Origin: Palsa-504 sp963744005
Lineage (GTDB): Bacteria; Actinomycetota; Actinomycetes; Streptosporangiales; Streptosporangiaceae
Assembly (NCBI GenBank): GCA_963744005.1
Contig: CAVURU010000003.1
Location: forward strand, 558,001 to 622,000
DNA: 64,000 nt
Direction: 5' to 3'
Part shown: positions 52,090 to 60,173 of the stretch, one piece after another
Numbering within the stretch: the first letter of the stretch is position 1
How the letters are laid out: the number at the start of each line of letters is the position of its first letter
Translations under genes and position numbers: made by a program
Notes under the pieces: generated by a model
What the model was told of the DNA's origin: nothing
Database searches by the model: none
The model's input: the letters and a program-made list of their open reading frames with translations, nothing else

Positions 52090-53493
52090 ATGCCGCTGCA
52101 CACGAAGGTGGACGAGTCCGACGGCGACGCCGAGCTCGAGATCAACCCCGTCTACTTCCGGGAGGAGAACCGGGAGATCCCCCGGTACATGCTGGCCGAG
52201 AACGGGGTGCTGCCGCGGACCGCGCTGCAGATCGTGCGGGACGAGCTCATCCTGGACGGCAACGCCCGGCTGAACCTGGCCACTTTCGTCACGACCTGGA
52301 TGGAGCCGGAGGCGGAATGGCTGATCGCCGAGTGCTCGTCCAAGAACATGATCGACAAGGACGAGTACCCGCAGACCGCCGAGCTCGAGCGGCGCTGCGT
52401 CAACATCATCAGCCACCTGTGGAACGCGCCGGAGGGCAGCGCGGCGACCGGGTGCTCCACCACCGGCTCGAGCGAGGCCTGCATGCTGGGCGGGATGGCC
52501 CTGCTGTGGCGCTGGCGGGCCCGGCGGCGCGCCGCCGGGCAGGACACCACCCGGCCCAACCTGGTCATGGGCGCGAACGTCCAGGTGTGCTGGGAGAAGT
52601 TCTGCCGCTACTGGGACGTCGAGCCCCGCTACGCGCCGATGGTGCCCGGCCGGCTGCACCTCGGGCCCGCGGAGGCGGCGGCCCAGTGCGACGAGAACAC
52701 CATCGGCGTGGTCGCCATCATGGGCTCGACCATGGACGGCAGCTATGAGCCGGTACTGGAGATCAGCCGGGCGCTGGACCAGCTGCAGGCCGACCAGGGT
52801 CACGACGTGCCGGTGCACGTCGACGCCGCCTCCGGCGGGTTCGTCGCCCCGTTCCTGCATCAGGACCTGCCGTGGGACTTCCGGGTGCCGCGGGTGGCCT
52901 CGATCAACGCCTCGGGCCACAAATACGGCCTGGTGTACCCCGGGGTGGGCTGGATCATCTGGCGTAGCCCGGACCACCTGCCCGAGGACCTGGTCTTCAA
53001 GGTCAACTACCTGGGCGGGGAGATGCCCACCTTCGCGCTCAACTTCTCCCGGCCCGGAGCCCAGGTCGCGGCGCAGTACTACAACTTCATCCGGCTCGGC
53101 TGGGAGGGCTACCGGCACGTCCAGCAGACCTGCCAGGACATCGCGCTGTTCCTGTCCGGCGAGATCGCCAAGCTGGGCCCGTTCGAGCTGCTCACCGACG
53201 GCAGCGAGCTGCCGGTGTTCGCCTTCAAGCTGCGCGAGGAGGTGACCGGCTACTCGGTGTTCGACCTGTCCGAGCGGCTGCGCCAGCGCGGCTGGCAGGT
53301 GCCGGCGTACACCTTCCCGGAGGACATGCAGGGCACCGAGGTCATGCGGATCGTGATCAGGAACGGCTTCAGCAAGGACCTGGCCAACCTGCTGCTGGAC
53401 GACCTGCGCAAGCACGTCCAGATCCTGCAGCAGCATCCGCAGACCCAGCCGCCGCCGGAGATCCAGGCCAAGCGCCAGTCCTTCCGGCACTGA
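52090..53493 (+). CDS. gadB: glutamate decarboxylase
   Basis: This 467-aa PLP enzyme converts glutamate to GABA and consumes a proton. It has GSSEACMLGGMALLWRWR, VPVHVDAASGGFVAPF (Asp binds the PLP ring) and INASGHKYGLVYPGVGW with the Schiff-base Lys, plus LGGEMPTFALNFSRPG. The sequence follows E. coli GadB/plant GAD closely in these blocks. ATG 52090 follows GGGAGG. No antiporter (gadC) is adjacent, so an acid-resistance role is not shown. Confidence 0.93.
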   Translation: MPLHTKVDESDGDAELEINPVYFREENREIPRYMLAENGVLPRTALQIVRDELILDGNARLNLATFVTTWMEPEAEWLIAECSSKNMIDKDEYPQTAELERRCVNIISHLWNAPEGSAATGCSTTGSSEACMLGGMALLWRWRARRRAAGQDTTRPNLVMGANVQVCWEKFCRYWDVEPRYAPMVPGRLHLGPAEAAAQCDENTIGVVAIMGSTMDGSYEPVLEISRALDQLQADQGHDVPVHVDAASGGFVAPFLHQDLPWDFRVPRVASINASGHKYGLVYPGVGWIIWRSPDHLPEDLVFKVNYLGGEMPTFALNFSRPGAQVAAQYYNFIRLGWEGYRHVQQTCQDIALFLSGEIAKLGPFELLTDGSELPVFAFKLREEVTGYSVFDLSERLRQRGWQVPAYTFPEDMQGTEVMRIVIRNGFSKDLANLLLDDLRKHVQILQQHPQTQPPPEIQAKRQSFRH

Positions 53494-53499
53494 CCGGCG

Positions 53500-53870
53500 C
53501 GCCGGGCCCCGGCCGGGCCCGGGCCCGGCCCACGGTGGCGGCCAGGTCCGAGCGGACCGTGCCCAGGTCCACCGCGACCGTGCCGTGGAACCGGAACACG
53601 CCGGTGGCCAGCAGGACCAGCCCGGCGTACACGCCGATCAGCAGCCCGGTCACGATGGCGTAGGCCAGGGTGCGGCTGATGATCCGGTCGATGTCATACA
53701 GCCGGAACTTCAGGATGCCGAACCCGATGCTCACCGGCAGCGCGAGCGTACCGCCCGCGGCTGCGAACTGCAGGATCCGCAGCGGGCAGGCCGGGTCGTT
53801 CAGCTTGACCAGGGTCAGGCCGGCCGCGATGAAGACGGCCGCGCCGCCTGCTCAGCCATGCCTCGCTCCC
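53500..53870 (-). pseudogene. remnant of a membrane sensor protein
   Basis: One frame reads VFIAAGLTLVKLND, LALPVSIGFGILKF and RLYDIDRIISRTLAYAIVTG, then LLIGVYAGLVLLATGVF. This is the N-terminal membrane part known from actinobacterial histidine-kinase-like proteins, where a long cytosolic region should follow. Instead it jumps within 15 residues to DLGTVRSDLAATV, normally much further on, and then meets the GC-rich tail of gadB. There is no good start: a stop lies upstream at about 53857. So this is a deleted, non-functional fragment in a 438-base gap between gadB and the SDR gene. Confidence 0.6.
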
Positions 53871-53931
53871 TCCCGGTCCGGGCCTCACGCTACGCCCGGG
53901 CCGTTCCGGGATCGTTACGGCCCGGGACCGG

Positions 53932-54729
53932 TCAGCGCTCCCGGGCCGCCTGGACGGCCTGGGGCACCTCGGGCAGCACCTGGCCGCCGTCGATGACCAG
54001 GGTCTGGCCGGTGATGTAGCCCGCTTCCTCGGTGGCCAGGAACAGCGCGGCGTGCCCGATGTCCTCGACGGTGCCCAGCTTGCCGAGCGGGATCGAGGCC
54101 GCCATCTTCGTCTCGTAGTCCGGGCCGGCCCCGGCCGTGTTCTCGGTGACGATGTTGCCGGGGAGCAGCGCGTTCACGGTGATATTGCTGGGGGCCAGCT
54201 CGATCGCGGCGGTGCGCATGAAGCCCAGCTGGCCGGCCTTGGTCGCGCCGTAGCCGGTCCAGCCCGGGTAGCCGGTGATCGGCCCGGTGATGGAGGAGAT
54301 GAGGATGACCCGGCCCCGGCCCGACCGGGCCAGCGCGGGCAGGCAGGCCTGGACCGAGAACACCGTGCCCTTCAGGTTGGTGCCGAGTACCTGGTCCACC
54401 GCGTCCTCGGTGATGTCAGCCAGCCGGGCGCTGGGGAAGACCCCGGCGTTGGCGACCAGCACGTCGATGCCGCCCAGCCGTTCGGCCGCGACCGCGGCCA
54501 TCCGGCGGCAGTCCTCGCGGCTGGAGACGTCGGCGGCCACGAACGAGACCTCGCCGGGGCGCTCCGCCAGCGCGTCGAGCTCCTCGGCGGCCCGCCGCGC
54601 GGTGTCGGTGTCCCGGCCGGTGATCAGGACGCGAGCGCCGTTGCGGGCGAACACGGCGGCGACGCCCCGGCCGATGCCGCGCGTCCCGCCGGTGACCACC
54701 ACGACCCGGCCGGCCAGCGATGTGAACAT
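53932..54729 (-). CDS. short-chain dehydrogenase/reductase
   Basis: This 265-aa SDR has the cofactor motif TGGTRGIGRGVAAVF, ADVSSREDC, NAGVF, catalytic ISSITG and YGATKAGQLGF (Ser, Tyr, Lys), then GNIVTENTAG. It is a FabG-like NAD(P)H oxidoreductase of unknown substrate. ATG 54729 is one base after the phosphotransferase stop, so the two genes are co-transcribed. Confidence 0.88.
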   Translation of the reverse strand: MFTSLAGRVVVVTGGTRGIGRGVAAVFARNGARVLITGRDTDTARRAAEELDALAERPGEVSFVAADVSSREDCRRMAAVAAERLGGIDVLVANAGVFPSARLADITEDAVDQVLGTNLKGTVFSVQACLPALARSGRGRVILISSITGPITGYPGWTGYGATKAGQLGFMRTAAIELAPSNITVNALLPGNIVTENTAGAGPDYETKMAASIPLGKLGTVEDIGHAALFLATEEAGYITGQTLVIDGGQVLPEVPQAVQAARER

Positions 54730-54730
54730 G

Positions 54731-55798
54731 TCAGCTCCTTCGTCGGTACGTGCTCAGGTAGGTCTCGGCCAGGTCGCAGCTGTCCCGGGTGAAGCCCGCG
54801 CCGAGCCGGGCGGCGGCCGGGACGTCCTGGTGGGAGCCGATCCAGGCGACCAGGAGCAGCCGCCGGAACAAGATGAAGGTCCAGATCTCGGCTTCGTCCG
54901 CGGCGGGCAGCGGGCAGGCCCGCCGGTCGCCGGCCAGCCAGCGGTCGATCAGGCCGGGAACGGCGGGTGAGTGCTCGAAGAAGCTCACCGAGGCGGCCAG
55001 GTCGTACAGGTACCAGCCGAACCCGCAGTCGTCGAAGTCGATCACGCTGACCGCCCCGCCGTGCACCAGCAGGTTGGCGGGCCGGGTGTCGGCGTGCACC
55101 AGGCCGTACCGGCGCGGGTCCCGGCCGAACGCGGCCAGCCGCGCGCGCACCGCCTGCTCAAGCCGGCCGAGGACCTGCTCCTCGGCCGGGCCCACGCCGG
55201 CCCCGTCCTGCCAGCGTCCCCAGCGGGGCCGGGTCCCGAACGCCGCGTCGTCGTCCCAGTGGAACCGGGTGAACCAGGGCGGGCGCGCCCAGGCCCGGGC
55301 GTGCCGGTGCATCCGCGCGGTGATCTCGCCGAGCTGCTCGAAGTGCCGGCCTGCGTCCGGCCCCGTGTTATCCGGCTCTGTGCTACCCAGCTCTGTGCTA
55401 CCCGGTTCGGTACCGGGCAGGAACTCGAACCGGACGCAGTGCCGCGGGCCGCCGCCGCCGGATACCGTCACCACCGGGCGGCCGTCCGCGGCGGGCAGCA
55501 CCCGGGGCGTGCGCACCCCGGCCTCGGCCCGCAGCGCGTCCATCCAGGCCAGCTCGGAGATGATCTCCTGCTCGCCGTGATAGCCGAGCCGGTGCACCCG
55601 CAGTACCGAGAGGCCATGCTGCCGGTCGCGGACCAGGAAGGTGGCGTTCTCCGAGATGGCCAGCAGCTCCAGCGACGCGCCGGCCAGCCCGCCGTAGTGC
55701 CGCAGGGCGGCCCGGGCGGCCGCCTGCGCCGGGCCCGGGACATGAGAAAACCCCGGCGCCAGCGCGTCGAAACGCTGTGCGGCCGGGGTTTCACTCAC
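54731..55798 (-). CDS. phosphotransferase family protein (APH-like kinase)
   Basis: This 355-aa protein has the aminoglycoside phosphotransferase/choline-kinase fold: NATFLVRDRQHGLSVLRVHR (ATP loop and Lys region), GLVHADTRPANLLVHGG (catalytic Asp and Asn), and VIDFDDCGFGWYLYDLA (Mg Asp). The catalytic His-Ala-Asp replaces the usual His-Gly-Asp. An internal Ser/Thr/Glu-rich stretch (GSTELGSTEPDNT) is coded by a short repeat. It sits 4 nt after rbpA. The substrate is unknown; not evidently a drug-resistance gene. Confidence 0.78.
   Translation of the reverse strand: MSETPAAQRFDALAPGFSHVPGPAQAAARAALRHYGGLAGASLELLAISENATFLVRDRQHGLSVLRVHRLGYHGEQEIISELAWMDALRAEAGVRTPRVLPAADGRPVVTVSGGGGPRHCVRFEFLPGTEPGSTELGSTEPDNTGPDAGRHFEQLGEITARMHRHARAWARPPWFTRFHWDDDAAFGTRPRWGRWQDGAGVGPAEEQVLGRLEQAVRARLAAFGRDPRRYGLVHADTRPANLLVHGGAVSVIDFDDCGFGWYLYDLAASVSFFEHSPAVPGLIDRWLAGDRRACPLPAADEAEIWTFILFRRLLLVAWIGSHQDVPAAARLGAGFTRDSCDLAETYLSTYRRRS
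55375..55404. repeat. two tandem 15-bp repeats within the phosphotransferase gene
   Basis: GCTCTGTGCTACCCA (55375) and GCTCTGTGCTACCCG (55390) encode the in-frame GSTEL/GSTEP doublet in a loop after residue 125. The unit is a multiple of three, so variation keeps the frame. Confidence 0.75.
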
Positions 55799-55802
55799 GC
55801 GA

Positions 55803-56144
55803 TCAGGCGGAGGCGGCGCCGCGCAGGCGGGCCAGGGCCTCGGCCAGGATGGCCTCGCCGTCGGAGTCGCTGCGGCGCTCCTTCACGTACGCGAGGTGCG
55901 TCTTGTACGGCTCGACCCGCGGCGGAGCCGGCGGGGCCTGCTCGTTCTGCCCGGCCGGGTTACCGCACCGGGGGCACTCCCAGGTGTCCGGGATGGCCGC
56001 GTCGGTGGCGAAACTCGGGCGCGTCTCGTGCCCGTTCGCGCACCAGAATGACACCCAGACCCGAGGCGCGGACTCTCCGCGCTCGGCCTCACCCATGGGC
56101 CCCGCGCCGACCCTGCTGCCGCGTATAGCGCTACCACTACTCAC
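55803..56144 (-). CDS. rbpA: RNA polymerase-binding protein RbpA
   Basis: This 113-aa protein has the RbpA core: VWVSFWCANGHETRPSFA, WECPRCGNPAGQ (Zn-binding Cys set), and the basic C-terminal sigma-interaction domain KTHLAYVKERRSD. RbpA stabilises initiating RNA polymerase with the housekeeping sigma in actinobacteria. It starts at GTG 56144 after AGGGGTGA. It lies 63 nt downstream of secG and 4 nt upstream of the phosphotransferase gene, both on the same strand. Confidence 0.95.
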   Translation of the reverse strand: MSSGSAIRGSRVGAGPMGEAERGESAPRVWVSFWCANGHETRPSFATDAAIPDTWECPRCGNPAGQNEQAPPAPPRVEPYKTHLAYVKERRSDSDGEAILAEALARLRGAASA

Positions 56145-56207
56145 AGATCACCCCTAGAAGACCATAGAGCTGTAGAACAGAACTTCGGTGCGGGAAAGAG
56201 ATACGTG

Positions 56208-56438
56208 TTAACGATTGACCAGGAAGCCGAGCGCGATGATGCAGACGAACCACAAGACACCGAAGAAGATCGTGATCCGGTCCAGGTTCCGCTCGACGAC
56301 GGAGGAGGAGCCCAGGGTAGAGGACACCCCGCCGCCGAACAGGTCTGACAAGCCGCCGCCCTTGCCCTTGTGCAGCAGGACGAGCAAGATCATCACGAGA
56401 CTCGTGATAATCAGGATAACGGAAACCCCGATAACCAT
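56208..56438 (-). CDS. secG: preprotein translocase subunit SecG
   Basis: This 76-aa protein has two membrane segments (VSVILIITSLVMILLVLLH and ITIFFGVLWFVCIIALGFL) around GKGGGLSDLFGGGVSSTLG, the SecG signature. It is part of the SecYEG channel. ATG 56438, 30 nt after tpiA on the same strand. Confidence 0.95.
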   Translation of the reverse strand: MVIGVSVILIITSLVMILLVLLHKGKGGGLSDLFGGGVSSTLGSSSVVERNLDRITIFFGVLWFVCIIALGFLVNR

Positions 56439-56468
56439 CTCTGCTATCCAGCTCCTGCCGAGAAAGAA

Positions 56469-57272
56469 TTAGGCCGCCAGCTCACGGTACCGGCAGATCT
56501 GAGCGAACTGCCCGGCGTCGAGACTGGCGCCGCCGACGAGGGCCCCGTCGACGTCCGGCTCCGCCATGATGGGCGCGATATTGTCGGGCTTGACGGACCC
56601 GCCATACAGGATACGCACACCGGCGGCCGTCTCGGCATCATGAAGCTCCGAAACACGGGACCTAATCGCCCCGGCCATCTCCTGGGCGTCGCCCGGGCTG
56701 GCCACTTCGCCGGTGCCGATGGCCCAGACCGGCTCATAGGCGATGACCATGGCGGCGACCGCCTCGGCCGGGACGCCCTTGAGGGCGATCTCGAGCTGGG
56801 CCAGGCAGTGGCCGGTGTGGTCGCCGGACTGGCGGGTGGCCAGCGACTCGCCCAGGCACAGGATCGGCGTCAGGTCCCACCGCAGCGCGGCCTGCACCTT
56901 GGCCGCGGCCAGCTCGTCGGTCTCGCCGTGGTACTGGCGTCGCTCGGAGTGGCCGACCAGCACGTAATCGCAGCCCAGCTTGGCCAGCATGGCCCCGGAG
57001 ATGTCGCCGGTGTAGGCGCCGCTGTCATGCGGGGACAGGTCCTGGCCGCCGTAGGACAGCCGCAGCTTGTCCCCCTCGATCAGGGTCTGCACGCTGCGCA
57101 GGTCGGTGAACGGCGCGATGACCGCCGCCTCGACGGCGTCGTAGTCGCGCCCGGTCAGCGTGAACGCCAGCTTCTGCACCAGCGCGATGGCCTCGAGATG
57201 GTTGTTGTGCATCTTCCAGTTGCCCGCCATCAGCGGCAGGCGGCCGCCTGCCGGGCGGGAACCAGTGCTCAC
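56469..57272 (-). CDS. tpiA: triose-phosphate isomerase
   Basis: This 267-aa enzyme interconverts DHAP and glyceraldehyde 3-phosphate. It has GNWKMHNNHL (Lys), LVGHSERRQYHGE (His) and IAYEPVWAIGTGEVA (Glu), then GGSVKPDNIA. The start GTG 57272 overlaps the pgk stop by 4 nt. Confidence 0.95.
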   Translation of the reverse strand: MSTGSRPAGGRLPLMAGNWKMHNNHLEAIALVQKLAFTLTGRDYDAVEAAVIAPFTDLRSVQTLIEGDKLRLSYGGQDLSPHDSGAYTGDISGAMLAKLGCDYVLVGHSERRQYHGETDELAAAKVQAALRWDLTPILCLGESLATRQSGDHTGHCLAQLEIALKGVPAEAVAAMVIAYEPVWAIGTGEVASPGDAQEMAGAIRSRVSELHDAETAAGVRILYGGSVKPDNIAPIMAEPDVDGALVGGASLDAGQFAQICRYRELAA

Positions 57273-58486
57273 GAACCGTCCTCAAGTGCCGTCAGCCCGG
57301 GCAGCGTCTTGCCTTCCAGGTACTCCAGGCTTGCCCCGCCGCCGGTCGAGATGTGACCGTAGGCGGCCTCGTCCAGGCCGAGGGCCCGGATCGCCGCGGC
57401 GGAGTCGCCGCCGCCCACCACGGTCAGCCCGTTCACCCGGCCGACGGCCTCGGCCACTGCCCGGGTGCCGGCCGAGAAGGCCGGGAACTCGAACACCCCG
57501 ACCGGGCCGTTCCAGAACACCGTCTTGGCGTCGGCCAGCTTCTCCGCGAACAGGGCCCGGGTCTGCGGCCCGGCGTCCACCCCCTCGCGGTCGGCCGGGA
57601 AGTCCGTCACCGGCACCACGGCGTGGTCGGCGTCCGGCGCGAAGTGCGTGGCCGCGACCAGGTCGACGGGCAGCACGAGCTCGACGCCGCGCCGTTCGGC
57701 CTCCTCCATCACCGCCTTGACCGCAGGGATCTGGTCGGCCTCCAGGACCGAGTTGCCGACCTCGTAGCCCTGGGCGGCCAGGAAGGTGTAGCCCATGCCA
57801 CCGCCGATGAGGATCCGGTCGGCCAGGCCGAGCAGGTTCCCGATCACGGCCAGCTTGTCCGACGGCTTCTTGCCGCCCAGCACGACCACGAACGGGCGTG
57901 CCGGGTCGCTGGTGAGCTGGCGCAGCACCGACACCTCGTCCCGCACCAGGTCGCCTGCCGCGTGCGGGAGCAGCGCGGGCAGGTCGTAGACGGAGGCGTG
58001 CTTGCGGTGCACGGCGCCGAACGCGTCGTCCACGTACAGCTCGCCCAGCCGGGCCAGCTGCTGCGCGAACGCGCCCCGCTCGGCGGCGTCCTTGCTCGTC
58101 TCGGCGGGCTCGAACCGCACGTTCTCCAGCAGCGCGACGTCCTCGTCGCCCAGGCCGAACGCCGTCTTCTCCGCCGACTCGCCGGCCACGTCGGTGGCGA
58201 AGGCCACCGGGCGCCCGAGCAGCTCACCGAGCCGCTCGGCCACCGGCCGCAGCGACGGGCCGCCCGCCGCGGCCTCGGCGAACGTGGCGCCCTTGGGCCG
58301 GCCGAGGTGGGCGATGATGATCACCCGCGCGCCCCGGTCCGACAGCTTGCTGATCACCGGCAGGCTGGCCCGGATCCGGCCGTCGTCGGTGATCTCGCCG
58401 CTGCCGGTCAGGTCGAGCGGGACGTTGAGGTCCGAGCGCAGCAGCACACGCCGGCCGAGGACCTCCAGGTCATCGACGGACTGCAT
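57269..58486 (-). CDS. pgk: phosphoglycerate kinase
   Basis: This 405-aa enzyme makes ATP from 1,3-bisphosphoglycerate. Motifs are VLLRSDLNVPLD, IIIAHLGRPKG, FVVVLGGKKPSDKLAVI and TVVGGGDSAAAI. The length is normal. ATG 58486 shares a base with the gap stop (TAATG). Confidence 0.96.
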   Translation of the reverse strand: MQSVDDLEVLGRRVLLRSDLNVPLDLTGSGEITDDGRIRASLPVISKLSDRGARVIIIAHLGRPKGATFAEAAAGGPSLRPVAERLGELLGRPVAFATDVAGESAEKTAFGLGDEDVALLENVRFEPAETSKDAAERGAFAQQLARLGELYVDDAFGAVHRKHASVYDLPALLPHAAGDLVRDEVSVLRQLTSDPARPFVVVLGGKKPSDKLAVIGNLLGLADRILIGGGMGYTFLAAQGYEVGNSVLEADQIPAVKAVMEEAERRGVELVLPVDLVAATHFAPDADHAVVPVTDFPADREGVDAGPQTRALFAEKLADAKTVFWNGPVGVFEFPAFSAGTRAVAEAVGRVNGLTVVGGGDSAAAIRALGLDEAAYGHISTGGGASLEYLEGKTLPGLTALEDGS

Positions 58487-59499
58487 TACCGCAGCCGGGA
58501 GGCGACGAGCGCGGTCAGGTCAACCAGGCGGCTGGAGTAGCCCCACTCGTTGTCGTACCAGCCGAAGACCTTGACCTGGTTCCCGTAGGCCATGGTGATC
58601 GACGCGTCGAACGTGCAGGACGCCGGCGAGCCGACGATGTCGGAGGAGACGATCGGGTCCTCGGTGTAGTAGACGATGCCCTTGAGCGCTCCCTCGGCGG
58701 CCGTCTTGAACGCGGCGTTGACCTCGTCCTTGGTGACGTCGCGGCCCAGCTCCACGACCAGGTCGGTGATCGAGCCGTCCGGCACCGGGACGCGCAGCGA
58801 GTACCCGTCCAGCTTGCCCTTGAGCTCGGGGATGACCAGGCTGGTGGCCTTCGCGGCGCCGGTCGAGGTGGGCACGATGTTGAGCGCGGCCGCGCGGGCC
58901 CGGCGCAGGTCCTTGTGCGGGCCGTCCTGGAGGTTCTGGTCCTGGGTGTAGGCGTGCACCGTCGTCATCAGGCCCTTGACGATGCCGAAGTTGTCCAGCA
59001 GCACCTTGGCCATCGGCGCCACGCAGTTGGTGGTGCAGGAGGCGTTGGAGATGATCGCGTGCGCGTCGGCGTCGTACTTCTCGTCGTTGACGCCCATCAC
59101 GATCGTGATGTCCTCGTCCTTGGCCGGCGCGGAGACGATGACCTTCTTGGCTCCGCCGTCGATGTGGGCCCGGGCGGCGGGGCCGCTGGTGAACCGGCCG
59201 GTGGACTCGATGACGATGTCCACGCCGAGGTCGCCCCAGGGCAGCTTGGCCGGCTCGCGCTCGGCCAGGATCTTGATCGCCTTGTCGCCGACGCGGATCT
59301 CGTCACCGGAGACCGACACGTCGTCCTTCAGCGTGCCGATCACGGTGTCGTACTTGAGCAGGTGCGCCATGGTGGCGATGTCGCCGAGGTCGTTCGCGGC
59401 CACGATCTCGAAGCCCCGGTCGCCGTCCGCCGCGGCGGCGGCGCGCCAGAAGTTACGGCCGATCCGGCCGAACCCGTTGATTCCCACGCGAATGGTCAC
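58486..59499 (-). CDS. gap: glyceraldehyde-3-phosphate dehydrogenase
   Basis: This 337-aa enzyme has the NAD loop GINGFGRIGRN at the start, active-site SNASCTTNCVAP (Cys near 154) and WYDNEWGYSSRLVDL at the end. It is class I NAD-dependent GAPDH. It starts with GTG 59499 after GAGGAG. It heads the minus-strand set gap-pgk-tpiA-secG-rbpA. In most actinobacteria whiA lies directly before it, here 4.4 kb away. Confidence 0.96.
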   Translation of the reverse strand: MTIRVGINGFGRIGRNFWRAAAAADGDRGFEIVAANDLGDIATMAHLLKYDTVIGTLKDDVSVSGDEIRVGDKAIKILAEREPAKLPWGDLGVDIVIESTGRFTSGPAARAHIDGGAKKVIVSAPAKDEDITIVMGVNDEKYDADAHAIISNASCTTNCVAPMAKVLLDNFGIVKGLMTTVHAYTQDQNLQDGPHKDLRRARAAALNIVPTSTGAAKATSLVIPELKGKLDGYSLRVPVPDGSITDLVVELGRDVTKDEVNAAFKTAAEGALKGIVYYTEDPIVSSDIVGSPASCTFDASITMAYGNQVKVFGWYDNEWGYSSRLVDLTALVASRLR

Positions 59500-59819
59500 A
59501 GTACCAAGTCTCCTCGTCGATCCCCGTAATCGCCAGCGGTGAAGAGACTATCGGATGCCGCCCTCCGGGGATCACCGAAGACGCCGCCCGGCCGCAGTCC
59601 GGAGCCTGTCTCGGCTGCGGTGCCGGGCAGGCATGCACGGACCCTGCCGTTACGACGATATCAAGCCCGGCGATTTATGGGCAGAACGGGCCGTGGTTCA
59701 CGTGCCGGGTCATGCGGCCGGTCCCGAACTTCTTCGCGGCCGTGTCGATCCAGGACCCGCCCGCTCGTGTAGAAGGTAGACACCCGCGTCGCGGGCGGAT
59801 CGGCGCCAAGGAGGCACCA
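59500..59819. other. divergent intergenic region between gap and the YCII gene
   Basis: About 320 bases without a supported gene; two small plus-strand frames here lack ribosome sites and family features. A gap promoter probably lies near 59550. A GATATC stretch and GATTTATGGGC near 59660 are the only AT-rich parts. Confidence 0.45.
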
Positions 59820-60173
59820 ATGAAGCAGTACCTGCTCAGCGTGTATCACCCCGAAGACGGCAATCCCTCGCCCGAGGCCATGGCGGCCGTCTTCCGGGAC
59901 GTCGATGCGCTGAACGCCGAGCTCCAGACGGCCGGCGCCTGGGTGTTCGGCGGAGGCCTGCACCCGTCCAGCACGGCCACCGTGGTCCGAGCCGAAGGTG
60001 ACGACGTGCTGATCACCGACGGGCCGTTCGCCGAGGGCAAGGAGCACGTGGGCGGCTTCTGGGTCATCAGGGCGGCCGACCTGGACGCCGCGCTGGCCTG
60101 GGCCCGCAAGGCCACCCGGGCCTGCGCCGTCCCGGTCGAGGTCCGGCCCTTCCAGGAAGAGGCTCCGGACTGA
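59820..60173 (+). CDS. YCII-related (DGPF-type) protein
   Basis: This 117-aa protein fits the YCII/PhnB-like ferredoxin-fold family seen with ECF sigma factors: KQYLLSVYHPEDG, TVVRAEGDDVLITDGPFAEGK, EHVGGFWVIRAADLDAAL, and a conserved DGP. ATG 59820 follows AAGGAGG at five bases. The sigma factor gene starts at or inside its stop. In other actinomycetes this pair is a common two-gene unit, with an unclear signal. Confidence 0.83.
   Translation: MKQYLLSVYHPEDGNPSPEAMAAVFRDVDALNAELQTAGAWVFGGGLHPSSTATVVRAEGDDVLITDGPFAEGKEHVGGFWVIRAADLDAALAWARKATRACAVPVEVRPFQEEAPD

Noticed and set aside
59555..59779. 74-codon ORF between gap and the YCII gene
   Set aside because: No ribosome site, Arg/Pro-rich as in shadow frames, no recognisable domain.
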